NCBI GenBank assembly: GCA_965222645.1
Contig: OZ244968.1
Coordinates: 4,402,001-4,466,000, forward strand
Direction: 5' to 3'
DNA: 64,000 nt
DNA from: JABDMH01 sp965222645
GTDB taxonomy: Bacteria > Bacteroidota > Bacteroidia > Chitinophagales > Saprospiraceae
A program made the position numbers and the translations under genes. This document shows, one piece after another, positions 28,404 through 38,281 of the stretch. Under the pieces are notes generated by a model that searched no databases, was not told the origin of the DNA, and saw only the letters and a program-made list of their open reading frames with translations. Within the stretch, counting starts at the first letter, position 1, and the number at the start of each line of letters is the position of its first letter.

Positions 28404-29006
28404 ATGATGGAACTTGTAAACATTTTTATTAAATCTGCTTTTATTGAAAATTTGGTGCTTACCTATTTCTTGGGAATGTGCTCATATCTTGCGGTGTCAA
28501 AGACCGTAAAAACAGCATTTGGATTAGGTCTTGCCGTCATCTTTGTACTCGGGATTACGATGCCCATCAATTGGATAATACAGAATATACTGTTAAGCGA
28601 AAGTGGTGTATTGGGTCTCGACCTTACCTTTCTGCGGCTTATTTTATTTATTGCTGTGATCGCATCAATGGTGCAGCTTGTAGAAATGGTGATAGAGAAG
28701 TTTTCACCATCATTATACAATTCGTTGGGAATATTTTTACCGTTGATTACTGTCAATTGTGCAATTCTGGGGGGGTCATTATTTATGGTCTCCAAGGAGT
28801 ATAATTTTGCAGAGTCTGTTGCATTTGGGTTAGGTGGCGGATTTGGATGGTTTCTGGCTATCATTGCCATTGCTGCAATAAGAGAAAAAATAAAATATTC
28901 GGCTGTGCCAGCTCCACTGAGAGGATTGGGTATTGCCTTTATTATTACCGGCCTTATGGGTCTGGCATTTTTAAGTATGCTTGGAATTGATCCGGCAGCA
29001 TTCTGA
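28404..29006 (+). CDS. nqrE: Na+-translocating NADH:quinone reductase subunit E
   Basis: A 200-residue membrane protein with six helices, homologous to NqrD. Key segments are NIFIKSAFIENLVLTYFLGM with the first Cys of CSYLAVS, and LPLITVNCAILGGSLFM with the second, which jointly hold iron with NqrD. Two adjacent ATG codons (28404 and 28407) are possible starts. It is followed by nqrF after 25 bases. Confidence 0.94.
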   Translation: MMELVNIFIKSAFIENLVLTYFLGMCSYLAVSKTVKTAFGLGLAVIFVLGITMPINWIIQNILLSESGVLGLDLTFLRLILFIAVIASMVQLVEMVIEKFSPSLYNSLGIFLPLITVNCAILGGSLFMVSKEYNFAESVAFGLGGGFGWFLAIIAIAAIREKIKYSAVPAPLRGLGIAFIITGLMGLAFLSMLGIDPAAF

Positions 29007-29031
29007 ATTATTGTGATAGAAAGTAAATAGG

Positions 29032-30333
29032 ATGGTTTTTATCATTTCAGTTATGCCCATTGTTTGGGCTATTGTTGTTTTTTCGGCTATTATTTTGGCA
29101 TTGAGTTTCATGCTTATTTATGCCAGGAATAAACTGGTTCCTCAGGGAGCGGTGAAAGTACTTATAAACGGCGATGCAAAAAATACGATGGAAGTGTCAC
29201 CCGGATCTTCTTTACTGAGTGCCCTGGCCGATCAAAATGTATTTCTCCCTTCAGCCTGTGGCGGAGGTGGTACATGCGCCATGTGTGAATGCCACGTCGA
29301 TGTGGGTGGTGGCGATGTACTTCCTACCGAGCTTAATCACCTCACTCGAAAAGAGGTAGCGGAGCACAAGAGATTGGCATGCCAGGTAAAAGTGAGAGAG
29401 GACATGGAGATCCGGATCCCGGAAGAGATTTTCGGGATCAAAAAATGGGAATGTGAGGTCGTGTCTAATTACAATGTGGCCTCTTTTATAAAGGAGTTTG
29501 TTGTAAAATTACCCGAGGGAGAAACGCTCGATTTTCAATCCGGAGGATACGTGCAGATTGATGTACCCAAACTGGAAGTCGATTTTAGTGATTTTGATAT
29601 AAAGCCTTTGCCCCAGGATCCGGCCGGTGATGATAAATTTAAGTCTGAGTGGGATAAATATAAGCTTTGGGGATTAAAAATGAAAAATGACGAGCCACAA
29701 TTCAGAGCTTATTCGATGGCTAATCATCCTGCCGAAGGCAATATCGTAATGCTTAATATCCGGATCGCAACTCCACCGTGGGATCGCAATGCCAATAGCG
29801 GAAAAGGGGGTTGGATGAATGTAAATCCGGGAGTCTGTTCCAGTTATGTGTTCTCCCGCAAACCGGGAGATAAGGTAACCATTTCAGGTCCATATGGTGA
29901 GTTTTTTATTAAGGATACAAACAAAGAAATGCTCTATATAGGCGGAGGTGCAGGGATGGCACCGCTGCGTAGCCATTTATTTCATCTTTTTCACACATTG
30001 AAGACAAGAGACCGAAAAGTATCCTATTGGTATGGGGGAAGGTCATCCAGGGAGTTATTTTATACCGATCACTTCGAATCCATTGAAAAAGAATTTGATA
30101 ACTTTAAATACAACATAGCCCTTTCAAATCCGCTCCCGGAGGATAATTGGACCGGGTATACGGGATTTATTCATCAGGTGGTTTTGGATGAATATTTGAG
30201 CAAACATCCTGAACCCGAAGAGATCGAGTATTATCTCTGTGGACCCCCATTGATGTTGCAGGCTTGTCTCAAAATGTTTGATGATCTGGGAGTGCCGCCT
30301 GAAAATGTTGCCTTTGACGATTTTGGCAGCTAG
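29032..30333 (+). CDS. nqrF: Na+-translocating NADH:quinone reductase subunit F
   Basis: A 433-residue NADH-oxidising subunit. It has an N-terminal membrane helix and a ferredoxin-type 2Fe-2S domain with Cys76, Cys82, Cys85 and Cys117 (ACGGGGTCAMCEC and RLACQ). The FAD domain shows FRAYSMANHP, and the NADH site shows YIGGGAGMAPLRSH and YYLCGPPLM. It is slightly longer than the roughly 407-residue Vibrio protein. It feeds electrons from cytoplasmic NADH into the complex. It is the last operon gene, and the stop overlaps the first bases of a MITE-like repeat. Confidence 0.95.
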   Translation: MVFIISVMPIVWAIVVFSAIILALSFMLIYARNKLVPQGAVKVLINGDAKNTMEVSPGSSLLSALADQNVFLPSACGGGGTCAMCECHVDVGGGDVLPTELNHLTRKEVAEHKRLACQVKVREDMEIRIPEEIFGIKKWECEVVSNYNVASFIKEFVVKLPEGETLDFQSGGYVQIDVPKLEVDFSDFDIKPLPQDPAGDDKFKSEWDKYKLWGLKMKNDEPQFRAYSMANHPAEGNIVMLNIRIATPPWDRNANSGKGGWMNVNPGVCSSYVFSRKPGDKVTISGPYGEFFIKDTNKEMLYIGGGAGMAPLRSHLFHLFHTLKTRDRKVSYWYGGRSSRELFYTDHFESIEKEFDNFKYNIALSNPLPEDNWTGYTGFIHQVVLDEYLSKHPEPEEIEYYLCGPPLMLQACLKMFDDLGVPPENVAFDDFGS

Positions 30334-30502
30334 TCGACGAACCCAAAAATATCCTATGAGGTATTCTTCAGTGTTCCTCCGCTCGAGTGCTTTCGGGAGT
30401 TTTTCGGACCCTTGCCAGAGTACATGTCAAGACTGTGATCAGCCCTTTTTCCGGCACAAAAAATTTTGAAGACTCTTGTCATGATATCATTAGGTCCTGT
30501 TA
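30331..30502. repeat. MITE-like element, copy 2 (diverged)
   Basis: It starts with TAGTCGACGAACCCAA directly on the nqrF stop and ends at TAGGTCCTGTT. Shared blocks with 8221-8403, in the same order, are TAGT-GACGAACCCA, CTTATGA/CCTATGA, GCTTTCGGGA, GCCAGAG, GGCA-CAAAAA and TAGGTCCT-TT. The right-hand inverted repeat and the 18-bp inner palindrome seen in copy 1 are lost. It fills most of the nqrF-metG gap. Confidence 0.5.
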
Positions 30503-30584
30503 TTGATCTAAGCGACCATTTTTTAATCGCTTCTGTAGTACTTAAGAAATAATATATGTACTTTTCTACCCGGTATAAATTAGT

Positions 30585-32738
30585 ATGGATTTATCAGAAA
30601 TACCATCAATTGTGAAGACACCTGACCGATATCTTGTCACCTCTGCTCTACCATATGCCAACGGACCCTTACATATCGGACACCTGGCAGGTGCCTATCT
30701 TCCAGCTGATGCATATGTGCGTTTTCTCAGATTATCCGGTAAGGATGTCGCTTACATCGGGGGCTCGGATGAGCACGGTGCTGCAATCGAAATCAAGGCA
30801 ATCAAGGAAAAAACTACTCCACGGGAAATTGTAGATAAATATCACCTGATGATAAAAGAGGCCTTTGAAGAAATGGCAATATCATTCGATATCTATCATC
30901 GTACTACAGAAAAAATCCACCACGAAACCTCTCAAGATTTTTTTCGTACACTTTTTAGCAAAGGTGCTTTCACCGAAAAAGAAACTGAACAATATTTTGA
31001 CATCGAAGCCAATCAATTTCTGGCAGATCGCTTTATCACTGGGACATGTCCTCGATGCCAGTATGAAGAGGCCTATGGAGATCAATGCGAAAATTGCGGC
31101 TCAACCCTAAGTCCCACTGAACTCATCGATCCGCGATCTACCATTAGTGGGGGCACACCTGAACTCCGAAAAACCAAGCATTGGTATTTACCATTGGAGG
31201 ATCACGAAGGTTGGTTGAGAGGCTATATTACCGAGGGAATTGTAGACGGGAAAGTACATCACAATGCGGAAAACTGGAAGAAACATGTGGTGGGCCAGTG
31301 TAAGTCCTGGCTCGATTCAGGCCTGCAACCTCGTGCCATTACCCGCGATCTGGATTGGGGGGTGGATGTGCCGCAGGAAATCGATGGAGCTGCCGGAAAA
31401 AAACTCTATGTGTGGATGGATGCGCCTATCGGTTATGTTTCTGCAACCAAGGAGTGGGCAAGACAAAACGGTCAGAACTGGGAAAACTATTGGAAAGATG
31501 ACAATTGCGCATTAGTACATTTTATAGGAAAAGATAATATTGTTTTCCATTGTCTGATTTTTCCAGCGATTTTAAAATCCTATGGTGATTTTATACTTCC
31601 GGTAAATGTGCCTGCAAATCAATTTGTAAATCTAGAGGGAAAGAAGGTGAGCACATCTAAGGGATGGGCAGTGTGGATACATGAATATTTAAAGGATTTT
31701 CCCGACAAACAAGACGAGCTCAGATATTACGGATTTAAAATAATGCCTGAGCAAAAAGACAGCGATTTTACCTGGAAAGGGTATCAAGATGCCGTCAATA
31801 ATGAATTAGTGAATAATCTTGGAAACTTTATTAATCGGGTGCTGGTGCTGACCAACAAGTATTACGATGGAGTAGTGCCCGATATTGATGAAAGCATTTC
31901 CATAAATGCTCCGCAGGAATCGGGTCAACCCACCTGGCATGATTCAGAATTACTCGACCTTTTTGATCGCCTTCATGATTTCCGGTCTTTCATAAAATTA
32001 TTTGATTTTCGCAGCGCCCTTAAAAAGCTTTTAGAGATTTCTTCAGTCGGAAATCAGCTGTTGCAAAATAACGAACCCTGGAAACAAGAAAAAACAGATC
32101 CCGATGCAGTGAAAGTGGTTATGAATTTAGGTTTGCAATACGTCACCGCACTCAGCATTGCTTGTAGGCCATTTTTACCTTATACCTGTGATCGTTTGAG
32201 GGAAATGCTGTCCCTGCCGCCCCTCTCGGAAAAGCGGGAGTTTGTAGATCTAATGGATACACTTTCTGAAGGTAAGCACCTTATTTCTGCGGGACATAAA
32301 ATAAATAAGTCCAGACATCTCTTTGAAAAGATTTCTGACGAGGATATTCAAGGGCAGATGGATAAACTTAATGGAAGGCAAACTCAGACAGAAGAAAATT
32401 CGAGTCTTAAATCAGCTGCAACTTTTGCAGATTTTGAGAAGTTAGATTTACGTACAGGAACTATCACAGCTGCTGAAAAAGTGAAGAGCACGGATAAGTT
32501 GTTAAAAATAACCGTCGATCTGGGCTTTGAGAAACGGCAGGTAGTCTCCGGGATTGCCGAATCATATGATCCCGACAGTATTGTGGGGCATGACATAGTA
32601 ATGGTTGCCAATCTGGAGCCTAAAAAGATCAGAGGAGTATTGTCGCAGGGAATGATCCTGCTTGCTGAAAATAGCGATGGAAAGTTGGGGTTTGTTAGTG
32701 CTCCGGAGGGTTGGAGCAAAGGTGATGCAGTCAAATGA
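30585..32738 (+). CDS. metG: methionyl-tRNA synthetase with C-terminal tRNA-binding domain
   Basis: A 717-residue class I synthetase that charges tRNA-Met. HIGH is at residues 30-33 (PLHIGHL). The zinc knuckle is CPRCQYEEAYGDQCENC. The KMSKS loop reads KVSTS from Lys354. The anticodon-binding helical domain follows. The last about 110 residues (from FADFEKLDLRTGTI) form a Trbp111-like OB-fold that binds tRNA, common in Bacteroidota MetG. Its stop overlaps lnt by four bases (ATGA), so the two are co-translated. Confidence 0.96.
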   Translation: MDLSEIPSIVKTPDRYLVTSALPYANGPLHIGHLAGAYLPADAYVRFLRLSGKDVAYIGGSDEHGAAIEIKAIKEKTTPREIVDKYHLMIKEAFEEMAISFDIYHRTTEKIHHETSQDFFRTLFSKGAFTEKETEQYFDIEANQFLADRFITGTCPRCQYEEAYGDQCENCGSTLSPTELIDPRSTISGGTPELRKTKHWYLPLEDHEGWLRGYITEGIVDGKVHHNAENWKKHVVGQCKSWLDSGLQPRAITRDLDWGVDVPQEIDGAAGKKLYVWMDAPIGYVSATKEWARQNGQNWENYWKDDNCALVHFIGKDNIVFHCLIFPAILKSYGDFILPVNVPANQFVNLEGKKVSTSKGWAVWIHEYLKDFPDKQDELRYYGFKIMPEQKDSDFTWKGYQDAVNNELVNNLGNFINRVLVLTNKYYDGVVPDIDESISINAPQESGQPTWHDSELLDLFDRLHDFRSFIKLFDFRSALKKLLEISSVGNQLLQNNEPWKQEKTDPDAVKVVMNLGLQYVTALSIACRPFLPYTCDRLREMLSLPPLSEKREFVDLMDTLSEGKHLISAGHKINKSRHLFEKISDEDIQGQMDKLNGRQTQTEENSSLKSAATFADFEKLDLRTGTITAAEKVKSTDKLLKITVDLGFEKRQVVSGIAESYDPDSIVGHDIVMVANLEPKKIRGVLSQGMILLAENSDGKLGFVSAPEGWSKGDAVK

Positions 32739-34477
32739 CCCTTAAAGCCATAAGACTCTGTACGTTCTTTGCAGGATTTCTTTTTTTAGCCTCTGCGTTT
32801 ATTCTACTGAGATTGCAGCTGAATCAACAATTATGGGGCCATTGGCCACTGCTACAATTCGTTTCGACATGGTTGCTGATCGTCTTTTTGACAAAGAAGA
32901 AGTTCCTCATTGATAAGCAATATTTCAGACGATTCTTACTGTCTACCTTTTCCGGCTTTTTACTGGCCCTCGGATTTCCTCCATTTCCTCTTCCCTTTTT
33001 ACTTTTTATTGCAATGGTTCCACTGCTCCTTGCACTTGATGCAAAAACAAGGGAGGGTGACCATGGTGGTTATTTTTTTCTGGTTTTTCACACTTTTCTT
33101 TTGTGGAATATTCTCTCCACTTTTTGGGTAGCCAACACTGCATATTTTGCAGGAATTTACGCAAACTTGGTCAACGCCCTCCTTATGTCTTTACCGGTCA
33201 TGGCTTTCCTCTATGTGAGAAAATCGATTGGAACCGGTGTGGCCCTGGGGGCTTTTGTCGCGATCTGGATTACTTTTGAATTTCTACATATGCGCTGGGA
33301 ATTGCACTGGCCATGGCTCACACTCGGGAACGGACTGGCAAAAATGCCCTCGGGCATTCAGTGGTATAGTTTTACCGGAGTACTTGGGGGTTCTGCATGG
33401 ATTCTCATTGTAAATTACCTCATTTCCATAAATTTTAATGAAAAAAGAGTCGTCAAGTGGTTAATTCCTTTCTTGTGGTTTTTTATTCCTTTTATTGGCT
33501 CTCTGGTGGTATACATTAATTATACGGAGTCAGGAGAGGAACTTAATGTTGTCACAGTGCAACCAAATTTGGAACCCCATTATGAAAAGTTTGTTTATTC
33601 CGAGGATTTAAAAATTGATAAATCATTAGACTTAATAACTGCTGCCATTACACCGGAGACAGATTATGTGATTCTACCTGAGACCAGCTTTTCTCACATC
33701 GATATGAACTTCCCTTTACAATCCCATGCTGTACGGCAATTGTATCAATTTGCACAACAAAGAGGAGTTGCGGTAATAACTGGTTTAGATGGGTACCGGT
33801 TTTTAGAAAATGAAGACGAAATTGCTTTATCTACAACCAGACCAATCCTCAGACAGGGCGGTCGTACAGAGTACCTGGAGGCATACAACTGTGCAATACA
33901 AATAGATGAGGATGGAGATATTCAGGAATGCTACAAAGAAAAATATGTTCCGGGAGCTGAATATTTTCCGTTCAAAAAGGTTTTATTTTTTCTGAAACCG
34001 CTGGTTGATAAATTAGGAGGGAGCCTTTACGGATACCGGATTAGAGATAATTATGCAGTATTTACGTCCGGTGAAAGCACTGTTGCACCTGTGATTTGCT
34101 ATGAATCTATTTTTGGAGAGTATACAAGTAAACTAATAAGAAAAGGAGCTGAGCTCATATTCGTCCTGACAAATGATGGGTGGTGGGACAACACGGCAGG
34201 TCATCGTCAGCACACTGATTATGCAAGGCTGAGGGCGATCGAAACAAGACGTAACGTTGTGCGCTCCGCCAATATGGGCAACTGCTGTCTGATTGATGGC
34301 CGGGGAGATATTTATGAAAAAACCAGTTATGGCGAGGAAGGAGCAATCGAGGTGACCGCCAGGAAAAATCAAGAAATCACTTTTTATGTAAAATGGGGAG
34401 ATGTCCTGGGGAGGATTTCGCTACTCATCACTCTCTTGCTTCTGGCCCGGGCACTGATAAGCAGATTTTGGCGCTAG
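32735..34477 (+). CDS. lnt: apolipoprotein N-acyltransferase
   Basis: A 580-residue inner-membrane enzyme that adds the third acyl chain to the N-terminal Cys of lipoproteins. About six to eight helices form the N-terminal half, and the nitrilase-fold periplasmic domain follows. The catalytic triad is visible as Glu316 (LPETSFSH), Lys403 (YKEKYVPGAEYFPF) and Cys455 (VICYES). It is slightly longer than the E. coli enzyme (512). It overlaps metG by four bases and its stop overlaps that of the convergent CDGSH gene. Confidence 0.92.
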   Translation: MTLKAIRLCTFFAGFLFLASAFILLRLQLNQQLWGHWPLLQFVSTWLLIVFLTKKKFLIDKQYFRRFLLSTFSGFLLALGFPPFPLPFLLFIAMVPLLLALDAKTREGDHGGYFFLVFHTFLLWNILSTFWVANTAYFAGIYANLVNALLMSLPVMAFLYVRKSIGTGVALGAFVAIWITFEFLHMRWELHWPWLTLGNGLAKMPSGIQWYSFTGVLGGSAWILIVNYLISINFNEKRVVKWLIPFLWFFIPFIGSLVVYINYTESGEELNVVTVQPNLEPHYEKFVYSEDLKIDKSLDLITAAITPETDYVILPETSFSHIDMNFPLQSHAVRQLYQFAQQRGVAVITGLDGYRFLENEDEIALSTTRPILRQGGRTEYLEAYNCAIQIDEDGDIQECYKEKYVPGAEYFPFKKVLFFLKPLVDKLGGSLYGYRIRDNYAVFTSGESTVAPVICYESIFGEYTSKLIRKGAELIFVLTNDGWWDNTAGHRQHTDYARLRAIETRRNVVRSANMGNCCLIDGRGDIYEKTSYGEEGAIEVTARKNQEITFYVKWGDVLGRISLLITLLLLARALISRFWR

Positions 34478-34698
34478 GACTTTCTTGGTGGTAGATCGAA
34501 AGCTTCCGAATTAGGTTCGAACTTACCTTTGTGTGCTCCGTCACAAAATGGCTTATTTTCACTGAGACCGCAACGGCAAAGAGAGACAATAGTGCGACCT
34601 TGCAAATTGTACTGCGTTCCACTCATATCAGTTATTTCGACTTCTCCATCAATTTTCAGAGGTCCGTTATTTAGCACGGTAATTTTTGTATTAGACAT
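34474..34698 (-). CDS. CDGSH iron-sulfur domain protein
   Basis: A 74-residue protein with one CDGSH-type motif, CRCGLSENKPFCDGAH, where three Cys and one His bind a redox-active 2Fe-2S cluster. The N-terminal half is a short beta-rich lead with LKIDGEVEI, as in small bacterial CDGSH proteins. Its role (redox or Fe-S transfer) is unknown. It is convergent with lnt, overlapping by four bases, and divergent from the glutamate-synthase-like gene. Confidence 0.92.
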   Translation of the reverse strand: MSNTKITVLNNGPLKIDGEVEITDMSGTQYNLQGRTIVSLCRCGLSENKPFCDGAHKGKFEPNSEAFDLPPRKS

Positions 34699-34804
34699 CT
34701 AATAAGATATTTTGATTGGCCTCAAAAGTATGATTCTTCGGCAAATATCAAAATGAAAGGCAAAGTGCGAATTTTACTATTTTGGGTTCCTAAGAATGTT
34801 GTGA

Positions 34805-36415
34805 ATGCGAAACGAATTTATTGCATTTAGTATACTCTCCGTTTTACTGGTAAGTGGTATCGCATTGTACATCTGGCCACCAATGTGGTGGGTGTTTGTC
34901 GTCCTCGCTCCCATACTTTTGATCGGATTTTACGATATGCTTCAGAAGAAGCATGCAATCATGAGAAATTTTCCAATTCTGGGTCGCGGCAGATATATAA
35001 TGGAAGAATTACGCCCTAAAATGTATCAGTATTTTATAGAATCCGATACCAGCGGAACCCCGATAAACCGCATAAGCCGAAGCATCGTATACCAACGAGC
35101 AAAGGATGTACTCGATACTACTCCATTTGGTACTCAATTGGACGTCTACGCTGAAGGATATGAGTGGCTGAATCACAGTATCGGAGCCCGTATGGTTAGA
35201 GCAGATGAGCACAACCCGAGGGTATTGGTAGGGGGTGGAGAAACCTCTAGACCGTATAGTAGTTCGGTGTTAAATATTTCTGCAATGAGTTTCGGCTCCT
35301 TGAGTAAAAATGCGATCATGGCACTCAATGCCGGGGCGAAAATTGGTGGTTTCGCTCATAATACGGGAGAAGGGGGGATCAGTCCATATCACCTTGAGCC
35401 TGGTGGTGATCTAATCTACCAGATCGGCACAGGATATTTTGGTTGCAGGAGTGCAGATGGAAGTTTCTCTGAGGATGAATTTAAAAAGCGGATGCAGAAT
35501 CCGGAGGTTAAAATGATCGAGGTTAAACTTTCTCAAGGTGCAAAGCCCGGCCATGGAGGGATTCTGCCAGCCAAAAAGAATACCGAAGAGATTTCTAGAA
35601 TTAGAAATGTGAAACCAGGAGTGGATGTATTATCACCGCCTTTTCATCAGGCTTTTAATAACCCAATCCAACTGCTGGAATTTTTACAAAATCTCCGGGT
35701 TTTGTCCGATGGCCGTCCGGTAGGCTTCAAATTTTGTGTGGGGTGGAAAAGCGAGTTTTTTGCCATTTGTAAGGCCATGAGAGAAACGGAGATTTATCCT
35801 GATTTTATTACCGTAGATGGAGGTGAGGGAGGTACGGGTGCCGCACCGCTGGAGTTTAGCAATTCTGTTGGTATGCCTTATAAGGACGGTTTGGCTTTTG
35901 TACATGATGCACTTATTGGATTTGACCTAAGACACCAAATGCGCATTTTCGCATCCGGAAAGATTATCACGGCCTTTGATATTGTCAAAGCGCTTGCACT
36001 GGGAGCAGATGGATGCCTGAGCGCAAGAGCGATGATGCTTGCACTTGGGTGTATCCAGGCACTTGAGTGCAATAAAAATACATGCCCTACAGGGGTAGCC
36101 ACTCAGGATCCAGAATTGATTTGGGGATTGCGGGTAAAGGATAAAAAAGTCAGGGTGGCCAACTACCACAAGGATACGATTGACAGTTTGGCTGAGCTGA
36201 CTGCTGCTGCGGGATTCGAGCATCTGAAAGACTTTGATCGCCATGTGATCAACCACCGTATAAATCGTCATGAGAGTAGGACTTACGCTGATATTTATCC
36301 CTATCCCCAACGGGGATGCCTACTTCACCGGGATCAAATTCCAAAGCGATTTCTCAACGCAATGATGTTGTCAGAATCAATGTCGTTTCATCCACAGTTA
36401 CAAAAAGTAAATTGA
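34805..36415 (+). CDS. FMN-binding glutamate-synthase-domain protein, membrane-anchored
   Basis: A 536-residue protein with two N-terminal membrane helices (about residues 4-22 and 26-46) and a GltS-type TIM barrel. Recognisable parts are the FMN region SAMSFGSLSKNAI, the NTGEGGISPYH loop, GAKPGHGGILP and TVDGGEGGTGAAP. The 3Fe-4S pattern is CIQALECNKNTC (CX5CX4C). It lacks the glutaminase domain of full glutamate synthase, so it cannot use glutamine by itself. Such stand-alone proteins are common and their physiological reaction is unsettled. The amidohydrolase gene follows after four bases. Confidence 0.88.
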   Translation: MRNEFIAFSILSVLLVSGIALYIWPPMWWVFVVLAPILLIGFYDMLQKKHAIMRNFPILGRGRYIMEELRPKMYQYFIESDTSGTPINRISRSIVYQRAKDVLDTTPFGTQLDVYAEGYEWLNHSIGARMVRADEHNPRVLVGGGETSRPYSSSVLNISAMSFGSLSKNAIMALNAGAKIGGFAHNTGEGGISPYHLEPGGDLIYQIGTGYFGCRSADGSFSEDEFKKRMQNPEVKMIEVKLSQGAKPGHGGILPAKKNTEEISRIRNVKPGVDVLSPPFHQAFNNPIQLLEFLQNLRVLSDGRPVGFKFCVGWKSEFFAICKAMRETEIYPDFITVDGGEGGTGAAPLEFSNSVGMPYKDGLAFVHDALIGFDLRHQMRIFASGKIITAFDIVKALALGADGCLSARAMMLALGCIQALECNKNTCPTGVATQDPELIWGLRVKDKKVRVANYHKDTIDSLAELTAAAGFEHLKDFDRHVINHRINRHESRTYADIYPYPQRGCLLHRDQIPKRFLNAMMLSESMSFHPQLQKVN

Positions 36416-36419
36416 ACAG

Positions 36420-38126
36420 ATGAAGGAATTCGGATTATTACTGGTTGCTATCGCGCTGATTAGGTGCAGTACTCCCTCATCAGAAAAAGCGGATTTAATA
36501 ATCACGAATGCCGAAATCGCAACCATGGATGAAAAAAATCCAAATGCTTCAGTGATTGCAATCAAGGAGGATGTGATTATGGGTGTCGGAGACCAGGATC
36601 TGATCGATGAATATCAGGGTGACAGCACAGTGATGCTGGATGCACAAGGGCATTTTCTGATGCCTGGTTTTATTGAGGCTCATGGCCACTTTTCAGGACT
36701 GGGCAGCAGTCTTCAAAATCTGAATTTCCTGAGGTCAAAATCGTGGGATGAAATCGTCGCCCTTGTGGGAGAAAAAGTAAAAGAAACTCCTCCGGGAGAA
36801 TGGATTGTGGGCCGGGGCTGGCACCAGGAGAAATGGGTGCGGGTGCCAGAAGAAAATATACACGGTTATCCTTATCACGATGAGTTGAGTGAGGTGTCAC
36901 CAGAAAATCCCGTATTGTTATTCCATGCGAGCGGACACGGTTCTTTTGCCAATAAAGCGGCAATGGATAAGGCTGGAGTGACAAGGGAAACTCCTGACCC
37001 TGTAGGAGGAGAGATTGTCAGGGATCATTTTGGAAACGCCATTGGGATGTTTGAGGAGCGTGCACAAGGGATGTTGAGGAGTGCGTACCAGGAGTATCTC
37101 AGCACCTTGTCTGATGAAGAGAGACTCGATCGTTGGTTTGCGGGAATCGAGCTCGCAGAGCAGGAATGTTTGAAAAAGGGTGTAACCTCATTTCAGGATG
37201 CAGGATCCAGCTTTGAATGGATAGACCGGTACAGGAGTTTGGCTGAAGAAGGGAAGCTCGATGTGCGTCTGTGGGTGATGATCCGGCATTCAGCTGATCA
37301 CATGAAGGGTAAACTCAATCCCTTCCCTTGGATAGGTTATGGCAATAATACGCTTACGGTACGTGCCATTAAGTCAGAAGTAGATGGCGCACTGGGATCT
37401 TTTGGTGCTTGGCTCCTGGATTCTTATGAAGACAAGGCAAATTTTGTTGGTCAGAACACAACAGCGATCGAGGAGGTAGACAGGATAGGTCAGCTTGCTT
37501 TTGATCATGGTTTACAATTGTGTGTACATGCAATCGGAGACAGGGCCAACAGGGAGGTCCTCAATATTTTTGAAAAATATTATCGACGGGCGATTCCATC
37601 GAACGATGATCTCCGGTGGAGAATTGAGCATGCTCAACACCTGGCGGTGGAGGATATTCCCCGATTTGCTGAGCTGGGAGTTATTGCAGCGATGCAAGGT
37701 ATACATTGTACCTCAGACGCACCATTTGTCGAAAAGAGGTTGGGATATCAAAGGGCAAAAGAAGGAGCGTATCCCTGGAGATCTCTTTTAGATGCGGGAA
37801 CATTCATTGCTAATGGGACTGACGCTCCGGTAGAAGATGTCGATCCCATCGAATCGTTTTATGCCAGTGTTACGCGCAAAAGAATAGATAATGGTTTTGA
37901 ATTTTTTCCCGATCAATCGATGACCCGGCATGAGGCATTGCGGTCTTACACTATTGATGCAGCCTTCGCCGGGTTTGAAGAAGATATTAAGGGATCCCTG
38001 GAAGTAGGCAAACTGGCGGATGTTACCATTTTATCAAAAAATTTGTTGACTTGTGGGGATGAGGAGATATTGGATAGCGAGATTTTATTTACGATCGTAG
38101 GAGGAGAAATAAAATATAAAAAGTGA
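36420..38126 (+). CDS. amidohydrolase family protein (YtcJ-like), putative lipoprotein
   Basis: A 568-residue metal-dependent hydrolase. The lead ends in LIRC (Cys16), a lipobox-like site before CSTPSSEKAD. Metal-binding features are HGH at residues 88-90 (GFIEAHGHF), VHAIGDRANREVL, RIEHAQ and the final acidic NGTDAPVEDVDP. Members hydrolyse amide or amidine bonds of diverse small molecules; the substrate is unknown. It is in an operon with the FMN protein (gap four bases). Confidence 0.87.
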   Translation: MKEFGLLLVAIALIRCSTPSSEKADLIITNAEIATMDEKNPNASVIAIKEDVIMGVGDQDLIDEYQGDSTVMLDAQGHFLMPGFIEAHGHFSGLGSSLQNLNFLRSKSWDEIVALVGEKVKETPPGEWIVGRGWHQEKWVRVPEENIHGYPYHDELSEVSPENPVLLFHASGHGSFANKAAMDKAGVTRETPDPVGGEIVRDHFGNAIGMFEERAQGMLRSAYQEYLSTLSDEERLDRWFAGIELAEQECLKKGVTSFQDAGSSFEWIDRYRSLAEEGKLDVRLWVMIRHSADHMKGKLNPFPWIGYGNNTLTVRAIKSEVDGALGSFGAWLLDSYEDKANFVGQNTTAIEEVDRIGQLAFDHGLQLCVHAIGDRANREVLNIFEKYYRRAIPSNDDLRWRIEHAQHLAVEDIPRFAELGVIAAMQGIHCTSDAPFVEKRLGYQRAKEGAYPWRSLLDAGTFIANGTDAPVEDVDPIESFYASVTRKRIDNGFEFFPDQSMTRHEALRSYTIDAAFAGFEEDIKGSLEVGKLADVTILSKNLLTCGDEEILDSEILFTIVGGEIKYKK

Positions 38127-38187
38127 TTAAAAAATCTCGGGGTATTTGTCGCGGATCTGCTCCTCATGAAGTAAAGTGCTAAACGTA

Positions 38188-38205
38188 TATTCCAAATTTG
38201 GAATA
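38188..38205. promoter_or_regulatory. 18-bp perfect palindrome upstream of the isomerase gene
   Basis: TATTCCAAATTTGGAATA is its own reverse complement. It sits 62 bases past the amidohydrolase stop and 77 bases before the isomerase start, a typical distance for an operator. No T-run follows, so a terminator is unlikely. Confidence 0.4.
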
Positions 38206-38281
38206 GAATTGACAATATTTTTCGAGTTGAAAAGATCCTTCGAAATTTTTAGTCAGCAAATTTAATTTAATCAACATTGAT

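Noticed and set aside
30334..30469. Short plus-strand frame after nqrF
   Set aside because: It reads through the end of nqrF in another frame and the MITE-like repeat, with no protein features.
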